This document shows positions 22,911-32,105 of a DNA stretch of 64,000 bases, piece by piece. The stretch is from Eubacterium sp. (GTDB lineage: Bacteria; Bacillota; Clostridia; Oscillospirales; Acutalibacteraceae). The notes below the pieces were generated by a model that was not told where the DNA came from, did no database searches, and saw only the letters and a list, made by a program, of their open reading frames with translations. The stretch is from the NCBI GenBank assembly GCA_015655975.1, contig DVEP01000026.1, positions 1 through 64,000 on the forward strand, in the 5' to 3' direction. Made by a program: the position numbers and the translations under genes. Position 1 is the stretch's first letter, and each line of letters opens with the position of its first letter.

Positions 22911-25295
22911 TCAGCTTCTTAAACTAATTCCTATTTTATTTAATGCTTTAAGCACTCGTTTTACTGCGCCGTCAGCTTCTTCATCTGTTAAAGTTCTGTC
23001 GGCGGCACGCATTTTGATATTGAAAGCAACAGATTTTTTGCCTTCGTCGATTTGATTTCCTTCGTAAACATCGAAAAGGGTAACATTTTCTAAAATTTTA
23101 CCTACTGCATTTTCAATTTCTTTTTTAATTGAAAGTACAGGCACTTCGCGGTCGCATACAAGTGCAAGGTCTCTTGTTGTAGCAGGGAATTTCGGCAAAG
23201 TTTTGTGTATTCTTGTTTCAACTGCATTTTCAAAAGCAGTGTTCATATCAAACTCTGCAATGTAAATTCTTGTGTTGATACCGTAGTTCTCGCAAACAGT
23301 AGGGTGCACTTCTCCGACAATTGCAAGTGTTTTTTCGCCGATTGTAAATTTCGCAGTTCTTCCGGGATGGAAAGTCGGGTTGTCTTTTACAGGCTCAACA
23401 TCGTAATTGTCAACTTTAAGACAATAGCAAAGTTCTTCAACTATTCCTTTTATAGTGTAGTAGTTGCAGTTGTTACCGTATATACCGATAACTGCTCTTT
23501 TATATTCCTTTGGAAGTTCGCTGTCCTCTAACGGTTGGTAGTTTGTTGCGATTTCGTAGAGTTTAGCCTTTTCGTTTCTGTTTTTGTAGTTTCTCGCCAA
23601 AACATCAAGCATTGACGGTATAGCCGTTGTTCTCATAATGCTTGTGTCTTCGCCGAGAGGGTTAGAGATGACAACGCTGTTTCTGAGCGGTGAGTTTTCA
23701 TCGAGACAAATTTTGTCGTATGCTTTGGGGCTGATGAATGAGTAAGTGTAAACTTCACTGCAGCCGCATGAAATGAGCGTGTTGTTTGCGTTTTTCTCAA
23801 ATTGCTGCATTTTTGTAAGTTTGCCGTTTGCAACACCTTTAAGTTCTCTGTTAGGAATGTTGTGGAAACCGTAAAATCTTGCAACTTCTTCGCTTATGTC
23901 AGCCAAGTGTTCAATGTCGTTTCTGAAAGACGGGGAATATATTTTTCCGTTTTCGATTTTGAATTCAAGTCTTTCAAGAATTTCTACCATATCTTTTTCC
24001 GAAATGTCAATTCCTATGAAATTGTTAATGTAGTTGCTGTCAAAATCAAGTACAACTTCTCTTTTTTCAGATTTATCACAGTCAACTACTCCGTTTACAA
24101 CATCGCCTGCGTCCAGAAGCTGCACGAGTTCAAGCGCTCTTTGAAGGGCAGGTAAACAAGCGGACGGGTCAAGTTCTTTTTCGTATCTTGAAGATGCTTC
24201 TGTTCTCATTCCTAGTGCTTTTGCAGTTCTTCTTACAGAGGCACCGTTAAAACAAGCAGACTCAAATACTATTGTAGCAGTATCTTCCATAATTCCGCTG
24301 TATTCTCCGCCCATAACACCTGCAACGGCAACGGGCTTTTCAGCGTCGGCTATAACCATCATTTCGCTTGTGAGTTCGCGTTCTTCTCCGTCAAGCGTTG
24401 TGATTTTTTCTCCGTCTTTTGCGTTTCTAACATTTACTTCTCCGCCTGTTAAATAGCGATAGTCGAAAGCGTGCATCGGCTGACCGTATTCAAGCATTAC
24501 ATAGTTTGTAATATCTACGATATTTGAAATAGGGCGAACGCCTGATGCCCTGAGTCTTTCCCTGAGCCAGCGCGGAGACTCTTTTACTCGTACATTTTCT
24601 ACGATTGCGCCTGTGTAACGATAGCAGGTAGCAGGGCAGTCAATGTTTACTTTCAGAAAATCATTTACATTGCCGTGTCCGTCTTTAACAACAGGTTTTT
24701 TTATTGTTAAAGGCTTTTTGAAAGTAGCGGCAGTTTCTCTTGCAAGACCTGTTACTGAAAGACAGTCTGCTCTGTTTGATGTGATTTCAAATTCTACTGC
24801 CGTATCGTTGAGACCTATTGCCTCGCAAATATCTTTTCCGAGTGTTTTGTCGCAGTCGTCTCCCAAAACAAAAATCCCGTCTTCAATTGCGTAGGGGAAA
24901 TCATTGATTGCAAGACCGAGTTCTCCGAGAGAACAAAGCATACCGTTGCTTTCAACGCCTCTTAATTTGCCTTTTTTGATTTTTTTACCGCCGTGAACAA
25001 CGCTGTTGTCGAGCGCAACGGGAACTATATCGTTTTCTTTAAGATTTTGTGCGCCTGTAACAATTTGCAGGTTTTCGTCTTTGCCTACATTGATACTGCA
25101 AATCCAAAGGTGGTCGGAATCGGGGTGCTTTTCAAGCGTCTCCACTTTACCTACCACTATGTTTTTTAAATCGCTGCCTTCTTTTTCGTAAGCCTCGACT
25201 TTTGAGCCTGATAAAGTTATTGCGTCGCAAAACTCTTTGTCAGATATTTCTTTTGTTTCAACATAATCTTCAAGCCATCTTCTTGATAAAATCAT
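22911..25295 (-). CDS. pheT: Phenylalanine-tRNA ligase beta subunit
   Basis: PheT forms the alpha2beta2 enzyme that charges tRNA-Phe and carries the editing site. The 794 residues are full length. In order they show an N-terminal tRNA-binding OB domain (about 40-150, GKVETLEKHPDSDHLWIC), the B3/B4 editing domain (about 210-400, CYRYTGAIVENV), the B5 region with SPSFRNDIEHLADISEEVARFYG, a catalytic-like core, and a C-terminal anticodon-binding domain (about 700-794, FPATTRDLALVCD). It follows pheS after 15 bases and shares its T-box. Confidence 0.97.
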   Translation of the reverse strand: MILSRRWLEDYVETKEISDKEFCDAITLSGSKVEAYEKEGSDLKNIVVGKVETLEKHPDSDHLWICSINVGKDENLQIVTGAQNLKENDIVPVALDNSVVHGGKKIKKGKLRGVESNGMLCSLGELGLAINDFPYAIEDGIFVLGDDCDKTLGKDICEAIGLNDTAVEFEITSNRADCLSVTGLARETAATFKKPLTIKKPVVKDGHGNVNDFLKVNIDCPATCYRYTGAIVENVRVKESPRWLRERLRASGVRPISNIVDITNYVMLEYGQPMHAFDYRYLTGGEVNVRNAKDGEKITTLDGEERELTSEMMVIADAEKPVAVAGVMGGEYSGIMEDTATIVFESACFNGASVRRTAKALGMRTEASSRYEKELDPSACLPALQRALELVQLLDAGDVVNGVVDCDKSEKREVVLDFDSNYINNFIGIDISEKDMVEILERLEFKIENGKIYSPSFRNDIEHLADISEEVARFYGFHNIPNRELKGVANGKLTKMQQFEKNANNTLISCGCSEVYTYSFISPKAYDKICLDENSPLRNSVVISNPLGEDTSIMRTTAIPSMLDVLARNYKNRNEKAKLYEIATNYQPLEDSELPKEYKRAVIGIYGNNCNYYTIKGIVEELCYCLKVDNYDVEPVKDNPTFHPGRTAKFTIGEKTLAIVGEVHPTVCENYGINTRIYIAEFDMNTAFENAVETRIHKTLPKFPATTRDLALVCDREVPVLSIKKEIENAVGKILENVTLFDVYEGNQIDEGKKSVAFNIKMRAADRTLTDEEADGAVKRVLKALNKIGISLRS

Positions 25296-25310
25296 TTATA
25301 AAGCACCTCC

Positions 25311-26330
25311 TTAAAATTGACTGAGAAATCTCAAATCATTCTCATAAAGCAATCTCATATCGTCTATGTTGTATTTAAACATTGTAAGTCTTTCGAGTCC
25401 TACACCGAAAGCAAAACCGCTGTAAACTTCGGGGTCTATTCCGCCGTTTTTAAGAACTTTCGGGTGTACCATACCTCCGCCGAGTATTTCAATCCAGCCT
25501 TCGCCTTTGCACATAGGACAGCCTTTACCGCCGCATTTGAAACAAGATACATCTATCTCGCAGCTTGGCTCTGTAAACGGGAAGTGGTGAGGACGCAGAC
25601 GAATTTTTGTATCTTCGCCGTAAAGTCTTTTTGCAAACGCTTCCAAAGTACCTTTGAGGTCTGCCATATTAATTCCTTTGTCAACTACAAGTCCTTCAAC
25701 CTGATGGAAAAGGGGAGAGTGAGTAGCGTCAACTGCGTCGCTTCTGTAAACTCTGCCGGGTGCGATAATTCTGATAGGAGGCTCGGTATTTTCCATTACT
25801 CGAATTTGAACGGGGGAAGTCTGTGTTCTCAAAACAACATTTTCGTTAATGTAAAATGTATCCTGAGTGTCGCGCGCAGGGTGGTCTTTCGGTATATTGA
25901 GCGCTTCAAAGTTGTAGTAGTCTTTTTCGACTTCGGGACCTTCTGCAATGTTAAATCCCATTCCTATAAATATGTCTTTGAGTTCATTTAAAACTGCCGT
26001 AAGCGGATGAATGTGTCCGAGTTCAACGCTTTCGCCCGGCATTGTAACATCTATCGCTTCGCTTTTTAATTTTTCATTAAGCGCAATTTCTTTGAGTTGT
26101 TTTGTTTTATCGGTAATTTTTTTGTCGAGTTCTGCACGAATTTCGTTTGCAAGTTGACCTATGACAGGTCTTTCTTCGGCAGAAAGTTTGCCCATTTGTT
26201 TTAAAATTGAGGTAAGTTCGCCTTTTTTACCCAAAAATTTAATACGGGCATTTTCAACTTGTTGCATATCTTGTAAATTCTCGATAACACCAAGCGCAGA
26301 TTTTTTGATTTCTTCAAGTTGTTGTTTCAT
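25311..26330 (-). CDS. pheS: Phenylalanine-tRNA ligase alpha subunit
   Basis: PheS holds the class II catalytic core that activates phenylalanine. The 339 residues begin with a coiled-coil arm (1-90). The core shows GPEVEKDYYNFEALNIP, motif 2 around RVYRSDAVDATHSPLFHQVEG, and motif 3 FAFGVGLERLTMFKY. A CFKCGGKGCPMCKGEGW insertion is the four-cysteine loop seen in many clostridial PheS. First gene of pheST, controlled by a T-box. Confidence 0.97.
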   Translation of the reverse strand: MKQQLEEIKKSALGVIENLQDMQQVENARIKFLGKKGELTSILKQMGKLSAEERPVIGQLANEIRAELDKKITDKTKQLKEIALNEKLKSEAIDVTMPGESVELGHIHPLTAVLNELKDIFIGMGFNIAEGPEVEKDYYNFEALNIPKDHPARDTQDTFYINENVVLRTQTSPVQIRVMENTEPPIRIIAPGRVYRSDAVDATHSPLFHQVEGLVVDKGINMADLKGTLEAFAKRLYGEDTKIRLRPHHFPFTEPSCEIDVSCFKCGGKGCPMCKGEGWIEILGGGMVHPKVLKNGGIDPEVYSGFAFGVGLERLTMFKYNIDDMRLLYENDLRFLSQF

Positions 26331-26387
26331 AAAATCTTCCTTTCTGTTAGTTTATAGTTTAAAAGTGAATTGCTTATATAACAAAAA

Positions 26388-26632
26388 AACTTGCCCCTCG
26401 TAATTGAGGGACAAGTTGTAATTACCTGCGGTACCACCCTTATTTTTGCCGTGAGCAAACACTCATTGAGCCTGTAACGGAGCTTTTCCGTCTTTGCCTA
26501 CTTTTGTTCAGCAAAGCCGCTCGGAAGGGAACTTCGTTTCGTTAGTACAAAGCGCTCTTTCAGCCTTGAAGCGCATCTCTGAATTGTGCTTATACGAAAC
26601 TACTTTTCTTCGTCAGTGCGTTTAAATTGTTG
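26388..26632 (-). promoter_or_regulatory. T-box leader, probably tRNA-Phe specific
   Basis: Read on the minus strand, AAGGGTGGTACCGC (26428-26441) is the conserved T-box. It is followed by a 12-bp terminator stem (26406-26417 with 26388-26399) and T7. A TTC triplet (26529-26531) in the stem I region fits a Phe specifier, and AGAGATGCG is upstream. The placement next to pheST supports Phe. The specifier was assigned by eye. Confidence 0.88.
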
Positions 26633-26637
26633 TAAAT

Positions 26638-26666
26638 ATTATAATACAGTTCGACTTTATTTGCAA
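26638..26666 (-). promoter_or_regulatory. Promoter of the pheST T-box transcript
   Basis: TTGCAA (26661-26666) and TATAAT (26638-26643) on the minus strand are 17 bases apart, directly before the T-box leader. Confidence 0.8.
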
Positions 26667-26701
26667 GAGTTTTTTTGTCGCGGTAAATTTAGCGGATGAA
26701 T

Positions 26702-28072
26702 TCAGAAAGAAAACAGTTCGTCTTTTTCAAATTCTTTGTAAACAATATGGCTCGACGGACTGTCCTCGTAGAGTATTCCTACATTTCCGTTGTCGAGAAC
26801 TGTAAGAGATGAGTAGGCGAAAAAGCCGTCGTTAATTTTAATGTTTTTCAGCCATTTAATACCTGTGGTTTTGCCGTTTTTTGTTTTAAATTTGCCTACA
26901 GAAAGCACACCGTCTCTTCTTGCTTTTTTGCAGGTGTGAGACGAAAGTACATAGGTGTCGTCGTATTTTATGAAACTCTTTTGACATTTGCAGGCGTACA
27001 GAGGTGTTTTTTTCTTCTTTTCCCAAGTAACTCCGTTGTTGTATGAAATAGCCATAGGAGTTTTTCCGCTGAAGTTTTGTCTGGAAAGACCGATTACTTC
27101 TCCTGTCGGTGCTTCAACACATTGCCACTCTCCGGGGATTCCTATGTATTTTTGCGTAGTGTCCCTTTTCCATGTTTCGCCGTTGTCGTCCGAGTAAATG
27201 GAAGCAGAACCTCCTCTTAGTGTGTAAACAGTAAATATAAGTCTGCCGTCTTTGAGCGCAATGCCGTTTCCCGGTGCAACGCCTAAAAATGTGCTGTCGC
27301 TTTTGAGTAAAACATCTCCCGTAATATCTTTCGGAGCGCTCCATGTTTTGCCTTGGTCGGTGCTTTTCGACATAAAAATGTAACTTCTTTTAGGAGCTTT
27401 GAGAGGTGCGCCGAATGTTAAATGTGCTTCAATTTCTTTTGCGCCCATTGCACCGTTTAAGTATATGTTGCCCATATACTCGTCATCTCTGTAAAGGTCG
27501 CCTATTTCATAGTATGGCGCATTTGGCTGTGTTTTTACAGAGTAGTTTGTTTTTTCGCCTTTTTTGTCATATACAACTCCGTTTTCTCTGACGGTGTAGA
27601 AATTTCCTTCTTTGTCGTAAATAACAGGAGTCATTTTACCGTCAACGCTTGTAAAAGCTGCTTTCTTTTTATCAAGCAGTTTTTGGTTGTGAAGACCTTT
27701 ACACTCGGGATAGTATGTTACAAGCATAACAATATCTCCGTTTTTAGCAACAGTCATACAAGGGTCAATATAGAAAGCAGATGTATAGTATTCATCGCCG
27801 ATTTTTGTTTCTCTTGCAGGAGGAACAAGAATGCTTTCGATTTTGCTCCATGTTTTACCGTTGTCTTCGCTTCTTCTGATTGCTACTTCGATATACCCCC
27901 AGTCTGCGCCTGAAGACGCTTTGTCGATTGCAGCAACTAAAACTCCGTTTGCGTTTACAAGAGACGGAATTCTGAAAGCAGTACCTCTGTTGTTTTCATT
28001 TGAGTCTTTGCACAATTCTTTGTCTAAAAATTTTTCATTGTTTCCGCAAAACAATACCTGTTCGTTTTTCAA
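26702..28072 (-). CDS. Exo-alpha-sialidase, no signal peptide
   Basis: Sialidases release terminal sialic acid from glycans. The 456-residue protein has the FRIPS motif near residue 33 with the catalytic-site arginine. Asp-box repeats (SEDNGKTW, STDQGKTW, SDDNGETW, SYNNGVTW) mark a six-bladed propeller of the GH33/BNR type. There is no signal peptide, membrane segment or carbohydrate-binding module. Either it acts on small sialosides inside the cell or it leaves by another route. It is a single-gene unit with its own promoter. A sialic acid lyase gene lies at 60461-61366 and could use the product. The activity is inferred, and related BNR hydrolases with other sugars exist. Confidence 0.82.
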   Translation of the reverse strand: MKNEQVLFCGNNEKFLDKELCKDSNENNRGTAFRIPSLVNANGVLVAAIDKASSGADWGYIEVAIRRSEDNGKTWSKIESILVPPARETKIGDEYYTSAFYIDPCMTVAKNGDIVMLVTYYPECKGLHNQKLLDKKKAAFTSVDGKMTPVIYDKEGNFYTVRENGVVYDKKGEKTNYSVKTQPNAPYYEIGDLYRDDEYMGNIYLNGAMGAKEIEAHLTFGAPLKAPKRSYIFMSKSTDQGKTWSAPKDITGDVLLKSDSTFLGVAPGNGIALKDGRLIFTVYTLRGGSASIYSDDNGETWKRDTTQKYIGIPGEWQCVEAPTGEVIGLSRQNFSGKTPMAISYNNGVTWEKKKKTPLYACKCQKSFIKYDDTYVLSSHTCKKARRDGVLSVGKFKTKNGKTTGIKWLKNIKINDGFFAYSSLTVLDNGNVGILYEDSPSSHIVYKEFEKDELFSF

Positions 28073-28097
28073 ATCTGTTACCTCCTGTGCATATTGA

Positions 28098-28130
28098 TTT
28101 TATGGTATCATAAAAAACGGTATATTTCAA
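28098..28130 (-). promoter_or_regulatory. Sialidase promoter with overlapping palindrome
   Basis: On the minus strand TTGAAA (28125-28130) and TACCAT (28102-28107) are 17 bases apart. An inverted repeat TTTTATG-GTAT-CATAAAA (28098-28115) covers the -10, a typical repressor position. Confidence 0.6.
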
Positions 28131-28212
28131 TATTTATGCTTTCAAATATCTGTCTTGCTGTGCACTTGTGTTTTAATATTTATTTTAAATTGACTAAAAA
28201 AATAAAAAATCC

Positions 28213-28241
28213 TTGAAAACATATCGTTTATTGTGTAAAAT
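28213..28241 (+). promoter_or_regulatory. Promoter of the alcohol dehydrogenase gene
   Basis: TTGAAA (28213-28218) and TAAAAT (28236-28241) are 17 bases apart, 32 bases before the ATG. Confidence 0.75.
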
Positions 28242-28273
28242 GAAAAAGAAATATATTTGAGGGGGAAATAGAT

Positions 28274-29485
28274 ATGATTTCAAATTTAAAAAAGGCATAC
28301 TATCGTACATATCAAAAAGTTTTTAAAGTTGCAATGTGTCTTATGGATTGGAGCGAACCCGAAGTAATAGAAGGTTCGGGCGCAATTAAAAGACTGCCGA
28401 AACTTGTAAAGTCAAAAAATATTAAAAAAGTTATGGTTGTTACAGGCAAAAGACACACAAAACTTCACTTGCTCGATTCTTTGTATGAAAGTCTCGAAGC
28501 AGAGGGTATAGAGTATGTTGTGTTTGACAATGTTCAGCCAAACCCGACAATACCGAATATCGAGGACGCAAGAAAAACATATATAGAAAATAACTGCGAA
28601 GGCATTATTGCGTGCGGCGGCGGTTCTCCTATGGACTGCGCAAAAGCGGCAGGCGCAAGAATTGTTAAACCAAACCAAAGCGTTCGTAAAATGCGCGGTC
28701 AACTTAAAGTTCACAAAAAACTTCCGCCGTTTTTTGCAGTGCCAACAACGGCAGGTTCAGGCTCAGAGGTTACTGTTGCAGCGGTTGTAACAGACCCTGA
28801 AACCCACGAGAAAAACGCTATCAATGACAGTTGTCTTCGTCCTAAATATGCGGTTTTGGACCCCGACCTTACATTAGATTTACCGCCGCAAATCACTTCA
28901 ACAACGGGTATGGACGCTTTGACTCACGCAGTAGAGGCATATATCGGAAAATCAAATGTTAAATCAACTCTTGAATATTCCGAAAAAGCAACAAAACTCA
29001 TTTTTGACAATCTTGAAGTTGTTTATAAAGACGGTAAAAATGTAGAGGCAAGAGCAAATATGCTTAAAGGCTCATACTATGCAGGTCTTGCTTTTACAAG
29101 AGCGTATGTCGGCTATGTTCACGCAATTGCGCACAATATAGGCGGTATTTACGGAACACCTCACGGCTTGGCAAATGCCGTAATTCTTCCGTATGTTCTT
29201 GAATACTACGGGGAAAGTGCCTATCCTCAACTTGCAAAACTTGCAGATATTGTAGGCATCACAAGCGCAGATATGACGGTTGCCGAAAAAGGTAAGAAAT
29301 TTATTGAACAAATTAAACAGATGAATAAAAATATGGATATTCCCGATAAGTTCGATATGATTGAGGAAAAAGATATTCCGACGCTTGTAAAGAGAGCTTT
29401 GAAAGAAGCAAATCCTCTTTACCCGGTTCCTAAAATTATGGACGAAGAAGATTGCGAAAGAGTAATCAGAAGTCTTATGGCATAA
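28274..29485 (+). CDS. Iron-containing alcohol dehydrogenase
   Basis: The 403-residue protein belongs to the group III (Fe-ADH) family, which reduces aldehydes or oxidises alcohols with NAD(P)H in the cytosol. The nucleotide-binding GGGSPMDCAKAAG lies near residue 116, and PTTAGSGSEVT follows. The metal ligands are in TGMDALTHAVEAY and HAIAHNIGGIYGTPHG. The length is slightly above the usual 385 owing to an N-terminal helix. GAGGGGG lies 8 bases before the ATG. Butanol or propanediol-type oxidoreductases are closest in pattern; the true substrate cannot be read from sequence. Confidence 0.9.
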   Translation: MISNLKKAYYRTYQKVFKVAMCLMDWSEPEVIEGSGAIKRLPKLVKSKNIKKVMVVTGKRHTKLHLLDSLYESLEAEGIEYVVFDNVQPNPTIPNIEDARKTYIENNCEGIIACGGGSPMDCAKAAGARIVKPNQSVRKMRGQLKVHKKLPPFFAVPTTAGSGSEVTVAAVVTDPETHEKNAINDSCLRPKYAVLDPDLTLDLPPQITSTTGMDALTHAVEAYIGKSNVKSTLEYSEKATKLIFDNLEVVYKDGKNVEARANMLKGSYYAGLAFTRAYVGYVHAIAHNIGGIYGTPHGLANAVILPYVLEYYGESAYPQLAKLADIVGITSADMTVAEKGKKFIEQIKQMNKNMDIPDKFDMIEEKDIPTLVKRALKEANPLYPVPKIMDEEDCERVIRSLMA

Positions 29486-29528
29486 ATTTCAATGCTTATA
29501 AATATTTGTTGTTATATATAATAAAATA

Positions 29529-29570
29529 AAAAACCTGTTTGTTATAAAATGCTGTAACAAACAGGTTTTT
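29529..29570. terminator. Bidirectional terminator between adh and degV
   Basis: AAAAACCTGTTTGTTA (29529-29544) pairs perfectly with TAACAAACAGGTTTTT (29555-29570). It serves the two convergent genes. Confidence 0.88.
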
Positions 29571-29575
29571 GCTTT

Positions 29576-30415
29576 TTAAACCGTAATTTTGTTGATGACT
29601 TGAATGGCAACGCAAGATGGACCGCCTTGCGTAATAAATGCAGGGCTTAAAGATAGAATCTTTATTTTGTTGTTTGGGAAAAATTCGGATACTATACTTT
29701 TTGATTTTTCTGCAAGGTTGATATTTTCACCGTGAGAAATGTATATTATAGCGTCTTTATGTAAAACATTTTCTTTTAAATATTCGCATACAGATTTTAC
29801 TGCGTGAGAAAAACCTCTTTTTATAGAGTATCTGTTCAAAGTTGTTCCGTCATCGCTTTTCTTTAAAACAGGAAAAAGTTTCAGTTTGCCTGTAATTTTT
29901 GCCGCAAGAGGAGAAAGGCGACCTCCTCGTTTTAGATAATCGAAGTCGCTGGGTATTAAAAACGAAACCTCACTTTCAATTGCTTTTTGAAGTTTTTTTA
30001 CTATTTCTCCTGCAGTCAAACCTTTTTTTGAAAATTCTACTGCTTTGTCAACTAAATATTTGTGCGGACCGCAAAGCGTTGTAGAATTGAATACGGTAAT
30101 TTTTTCTTTGTTGACAGAGTGTTCTTTTGCAGAACACGCCGTGCTGTATGTTCCTGACAGTCCGCTTGCCATAGTGATGTTTAATATTTCGTCGTCGGAA
30201 CAGTTGTCATATTCTTCTATATAATTCCCGATAGCAGGTTGTGATGATTTTGGTATGTAACCGTCTTTTATAAATTCTACAAATTTTTTTGAATCAATGT
30301 CTGTAAATTCGGAATATGTTGTTGAGTTAATCGTAACATTGAGCGGAATTATAGTTATGTCGTCGTTTTCGCCCTTTTTATACAGGCTTGATGTGTCTGA
30401 AAAAATCTTTACCAT
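29576..30415 (-). CDS. DegV family fatty-acid-binding protein
   Basis: DegV proteins bind a fatty acid between two domains and in some Firmicutes (FakB) present it to the kinase FakA for phosphorylation. The 279 residues start with KIFSDTSSLY, followed by IPLNVTIN, PKSSQPAIGNY and the TMASGLSGTYSTA loop, and end with AFITQGGPSCVAIQ. These are the expected lipid-contacting segments. No fakA is nearby. The gene is monocistronic with GAGGA 7 bases before the ATG. Confidence 0.92.
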   Translation of the reverse strand: MVKIFSDTSSLYKKGENDDITIIPLNVTINSTTYSEFTDIDSKKFVEFIKDGYIPKSSQPAIGNYIEEYDNCSDDEILNITMASGLSGTYSTACSAKEHSVNKEKITVFNSTTLCGPHKYLVDKAVEFSKKGLTAGEIVKKLQKAIESEVSFLIPSDFDYLKRGGRLSPLAAKITGKLKLFPVLKKSDDGTTLNRYSIKRGFSHAVKSVCEYLKENVLHKDAIIYISHGENINLAEKSKSIVSEFFPNNKIKILSLSPAFITQGGPSCVAIQVINKITV

Positions 30416-30741
30416 TTTTTGTCCTCTTTTTCACAATGAATTAAATTTTGTGTATTTTTATCTGCATTATATCATATTTATTTAAAAAAATAAACAAAAA
30501 CTTATGAATTTGACTAAAAAAAGAAACATAAAGGTATATAAGTTTAACAAATGATTATTATTGTATGAAAATAATGTTAAAAAGTTAATATATTGTTATT
30601 TTGGTTCGCGATTAATCCGTTTTCAGAATAGGTAAGTGCATATTCACAGTAGTGAGTTGACAAAAATAAAGACTAATGTATAATATCATTGTTGTAAAAA
30701 AATGCAGAATTTTGTAAAAATCGTAATAAAGGCGTCTAATA
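30416..30741. other. Intergenic region between divergent genes
   Basis: This AT-rich region separates degV from the plus-strand surface-protein gene. I see only the promoter at 30657-30684 and no frame or RNA motif I can support. Confidence 0.5.
30657..30684 (+). promoter_or_regulatory. Promoter of the surface-protein gene
   Basis: TTGACA (30657-30662) and TATAAT (30679-30684) are separated by 16 bases, about 58 bases before the ATG. Confidence 0.75.
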
Positions 30742-31686
30742 ATGAGTAAAAATATTTATAAATTCGGTGTATCTGTTGTATTGCTTTTAACTGTTTTTAT
30801 TTTCACAAATTTAAATTGCGTGTATGCGCAGGAAAACAAATCGGACTATGTTTTTGATACTGATTTGTGGTACGATGTAGAAGTTGATGTGTATGATAAA
30901 GCAGGTAGTTTAGAATATTTAATTAAAAGTATTGTGGATAAAGATTCCCATACCGTTTATTTTTATATTGATTGTATAGCAGACACGAAAGAGCCTGTAC
31001 CGTTTTATTTTTCCTTAGATATTTATAATGTGAAAAATAAATATGAAAACATAGTGCTCGCAAAAAATATGAAACATGAAAATTTCGATTTTACTCTGAA
31101 TATACAAAAGACTATGTCGAAAAACGGTAAACCAAATGTTTTTGCGTTAAAATTTAAAAATAAAGAAGACTATTCCTGCAATAATAATATAAGCATTTCC
31201 GTTTGCTTCAATAAAAACAATTTAGTGCTTCATAACAGTACATATTCTGTTTCAAATATAAGTTATACTGCGCCGACAACAACGATAAAAAATTCTCCTA
31301 AAACAACAGAAAGAGAAAAGAGTTATACGCAAAAGGATAAAACAACAAAATTCTATTCGGAATATAAAAGCAATTATTCGTCTAAGAATAAAAGTTATAA
31401 TCAAAGTTCAAAATACTACGGCAGTAAAAACGACAACTATTCGTCGTATGAACAAACAGGAGACGACTTTTACGACAGCGCTGAAATATATAGCGAAATT
31501 CAAGATGAAAACGAAGAATTCATTTCGTCGCAATACGACTCAAAAATGTCTCTCGGTTCAAAAATTTTGGTCGGCGTCGGAATAGGTCTTGTTATTGCTT
31601 CTTTTACCTTTGTTTTCTACGGTATATCAAAAAACAGAAAGGCAAAAGCAGAAGAAAAAGAAAAAGAGTCATCTCAAGAAGATTGA
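30742..31686 (+). CDS. Surface protein with signal peptide and C-terminal membrane anchor, unknown
   Basis: I recognise no family. The 314-residue protein has a signal peptide (hydrophobic residues about 8-25, cleavage near VYA-QEN) and a predicted extracellular beta-rich domain (about 30-175, with YVFDTDLWYDVEVDVYDK). A long Ser/Tyr/Lys/Asn-rich stalk (about 180-265) follows, then a membrane helix (about 272-292, ILVGVGIGLVIASFTFVFYG) and a charged cytosolic tail. The layout suggests a wall-spanning anchored protein. It is monocistronic. Confidence 0.7.
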   Translation: MSKNIYKFGVSVVLLLTVFIFTNLNCVYAQENKSDYVFDTDLWYDVEVDVYDKAGSLEYLIKSIVDKDSHTVYFYIDCIADTKEPVPFYFSLDIYNVKNKYENIVLAKNMKHENFDFTLNIQKTMSKNGKPNVFALKFKNKEDYSCNNNISISVCFNKNNLVLHNSTYSVSNISYTAPTTTIKNSPKTTEREKSYTQKDKTTKFYSEYKSNYSSKNKSYNQSSKYYGSKNDNYSSYEQTGDDFYDSAEIYSEIQDENEEFISSQYDSKMSLGSKILVGVGIGLVIASFTFVFYGISKNRKAKAEEKEKESSQED

Positions 31687-31781
31687 AAAATTGAATTAAA
31701 TATGGTATTCAGAAATCAAAACTGTTACAAATATTTTGTCAGTTCTATAAATTTAGGATTTAAGTTTTCGAGTGGAAATAA

Positions 31782-31810
31782 AAAAACAGACACAGAGTGT
31801 CTGTTTTTTT
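31782..31810. terminator. Bidirectional terminator
   Basis: AAAAACAGACAC (31782-31793) pairs perfectly with GTGTCTGTTTTT (31797-31808) and has A and T runs on both sides. It serves the surface-protein gene and the convergent DUF378 gene. Confidence 0.85.
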
Positions 31811-32018
31811 ATTCTTCAATATATCTGTTTGTTGTAAAAAGCAGTGAAATGCACCAAATTGCAGCAATACCGACTATAACATAAATAATTCTTGCCAAAA
31901 CAGAATCTTGTCCTGAACAAATCCAAGCAACTATGTCAAATTTGAAAAGTCCTATCGAACCCCAGTTGATACCGCCGATAATGGTTAAAATAAGCGCAAT
32001 TTTGTTTATGATATTCAT
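31809..32018 (-). CDS. DUF378 membrane protein (YuzA-like)
   Basis: The 69-residue protein has two membrane helices. INKIALILTIIGGINWGSIGLFKFDIVAW is the DUF378 signature with the conserved GxxNWG, and RIIYVIVGIAAIWCISLLF is the second helix. The function is unknown. The ATG at 32018 has GGAG 9 bases before it; an in-frame start further upstream has none. Confidence 0.85.
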   Translation of the reverse strand: MNIINKIALILTIIGGINWGSIGLFKFDIVAWICSGQDSVLARIIYVIVGIAAIWCISLLFTTNRYIEE

Positions 32019-32105
32019 AACTTCATCTCCTGTATATAAAATCATTAATAGTATGTAACAGTAGTATGTGGCATAAAAATGATTTTTATACATTTTACAA
32101 TGAAT

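Noticed and set aside
25317..25991. A 224-codon plus-strand frame
   Set aside because: It is antisense to pheS and lacks any family motif.
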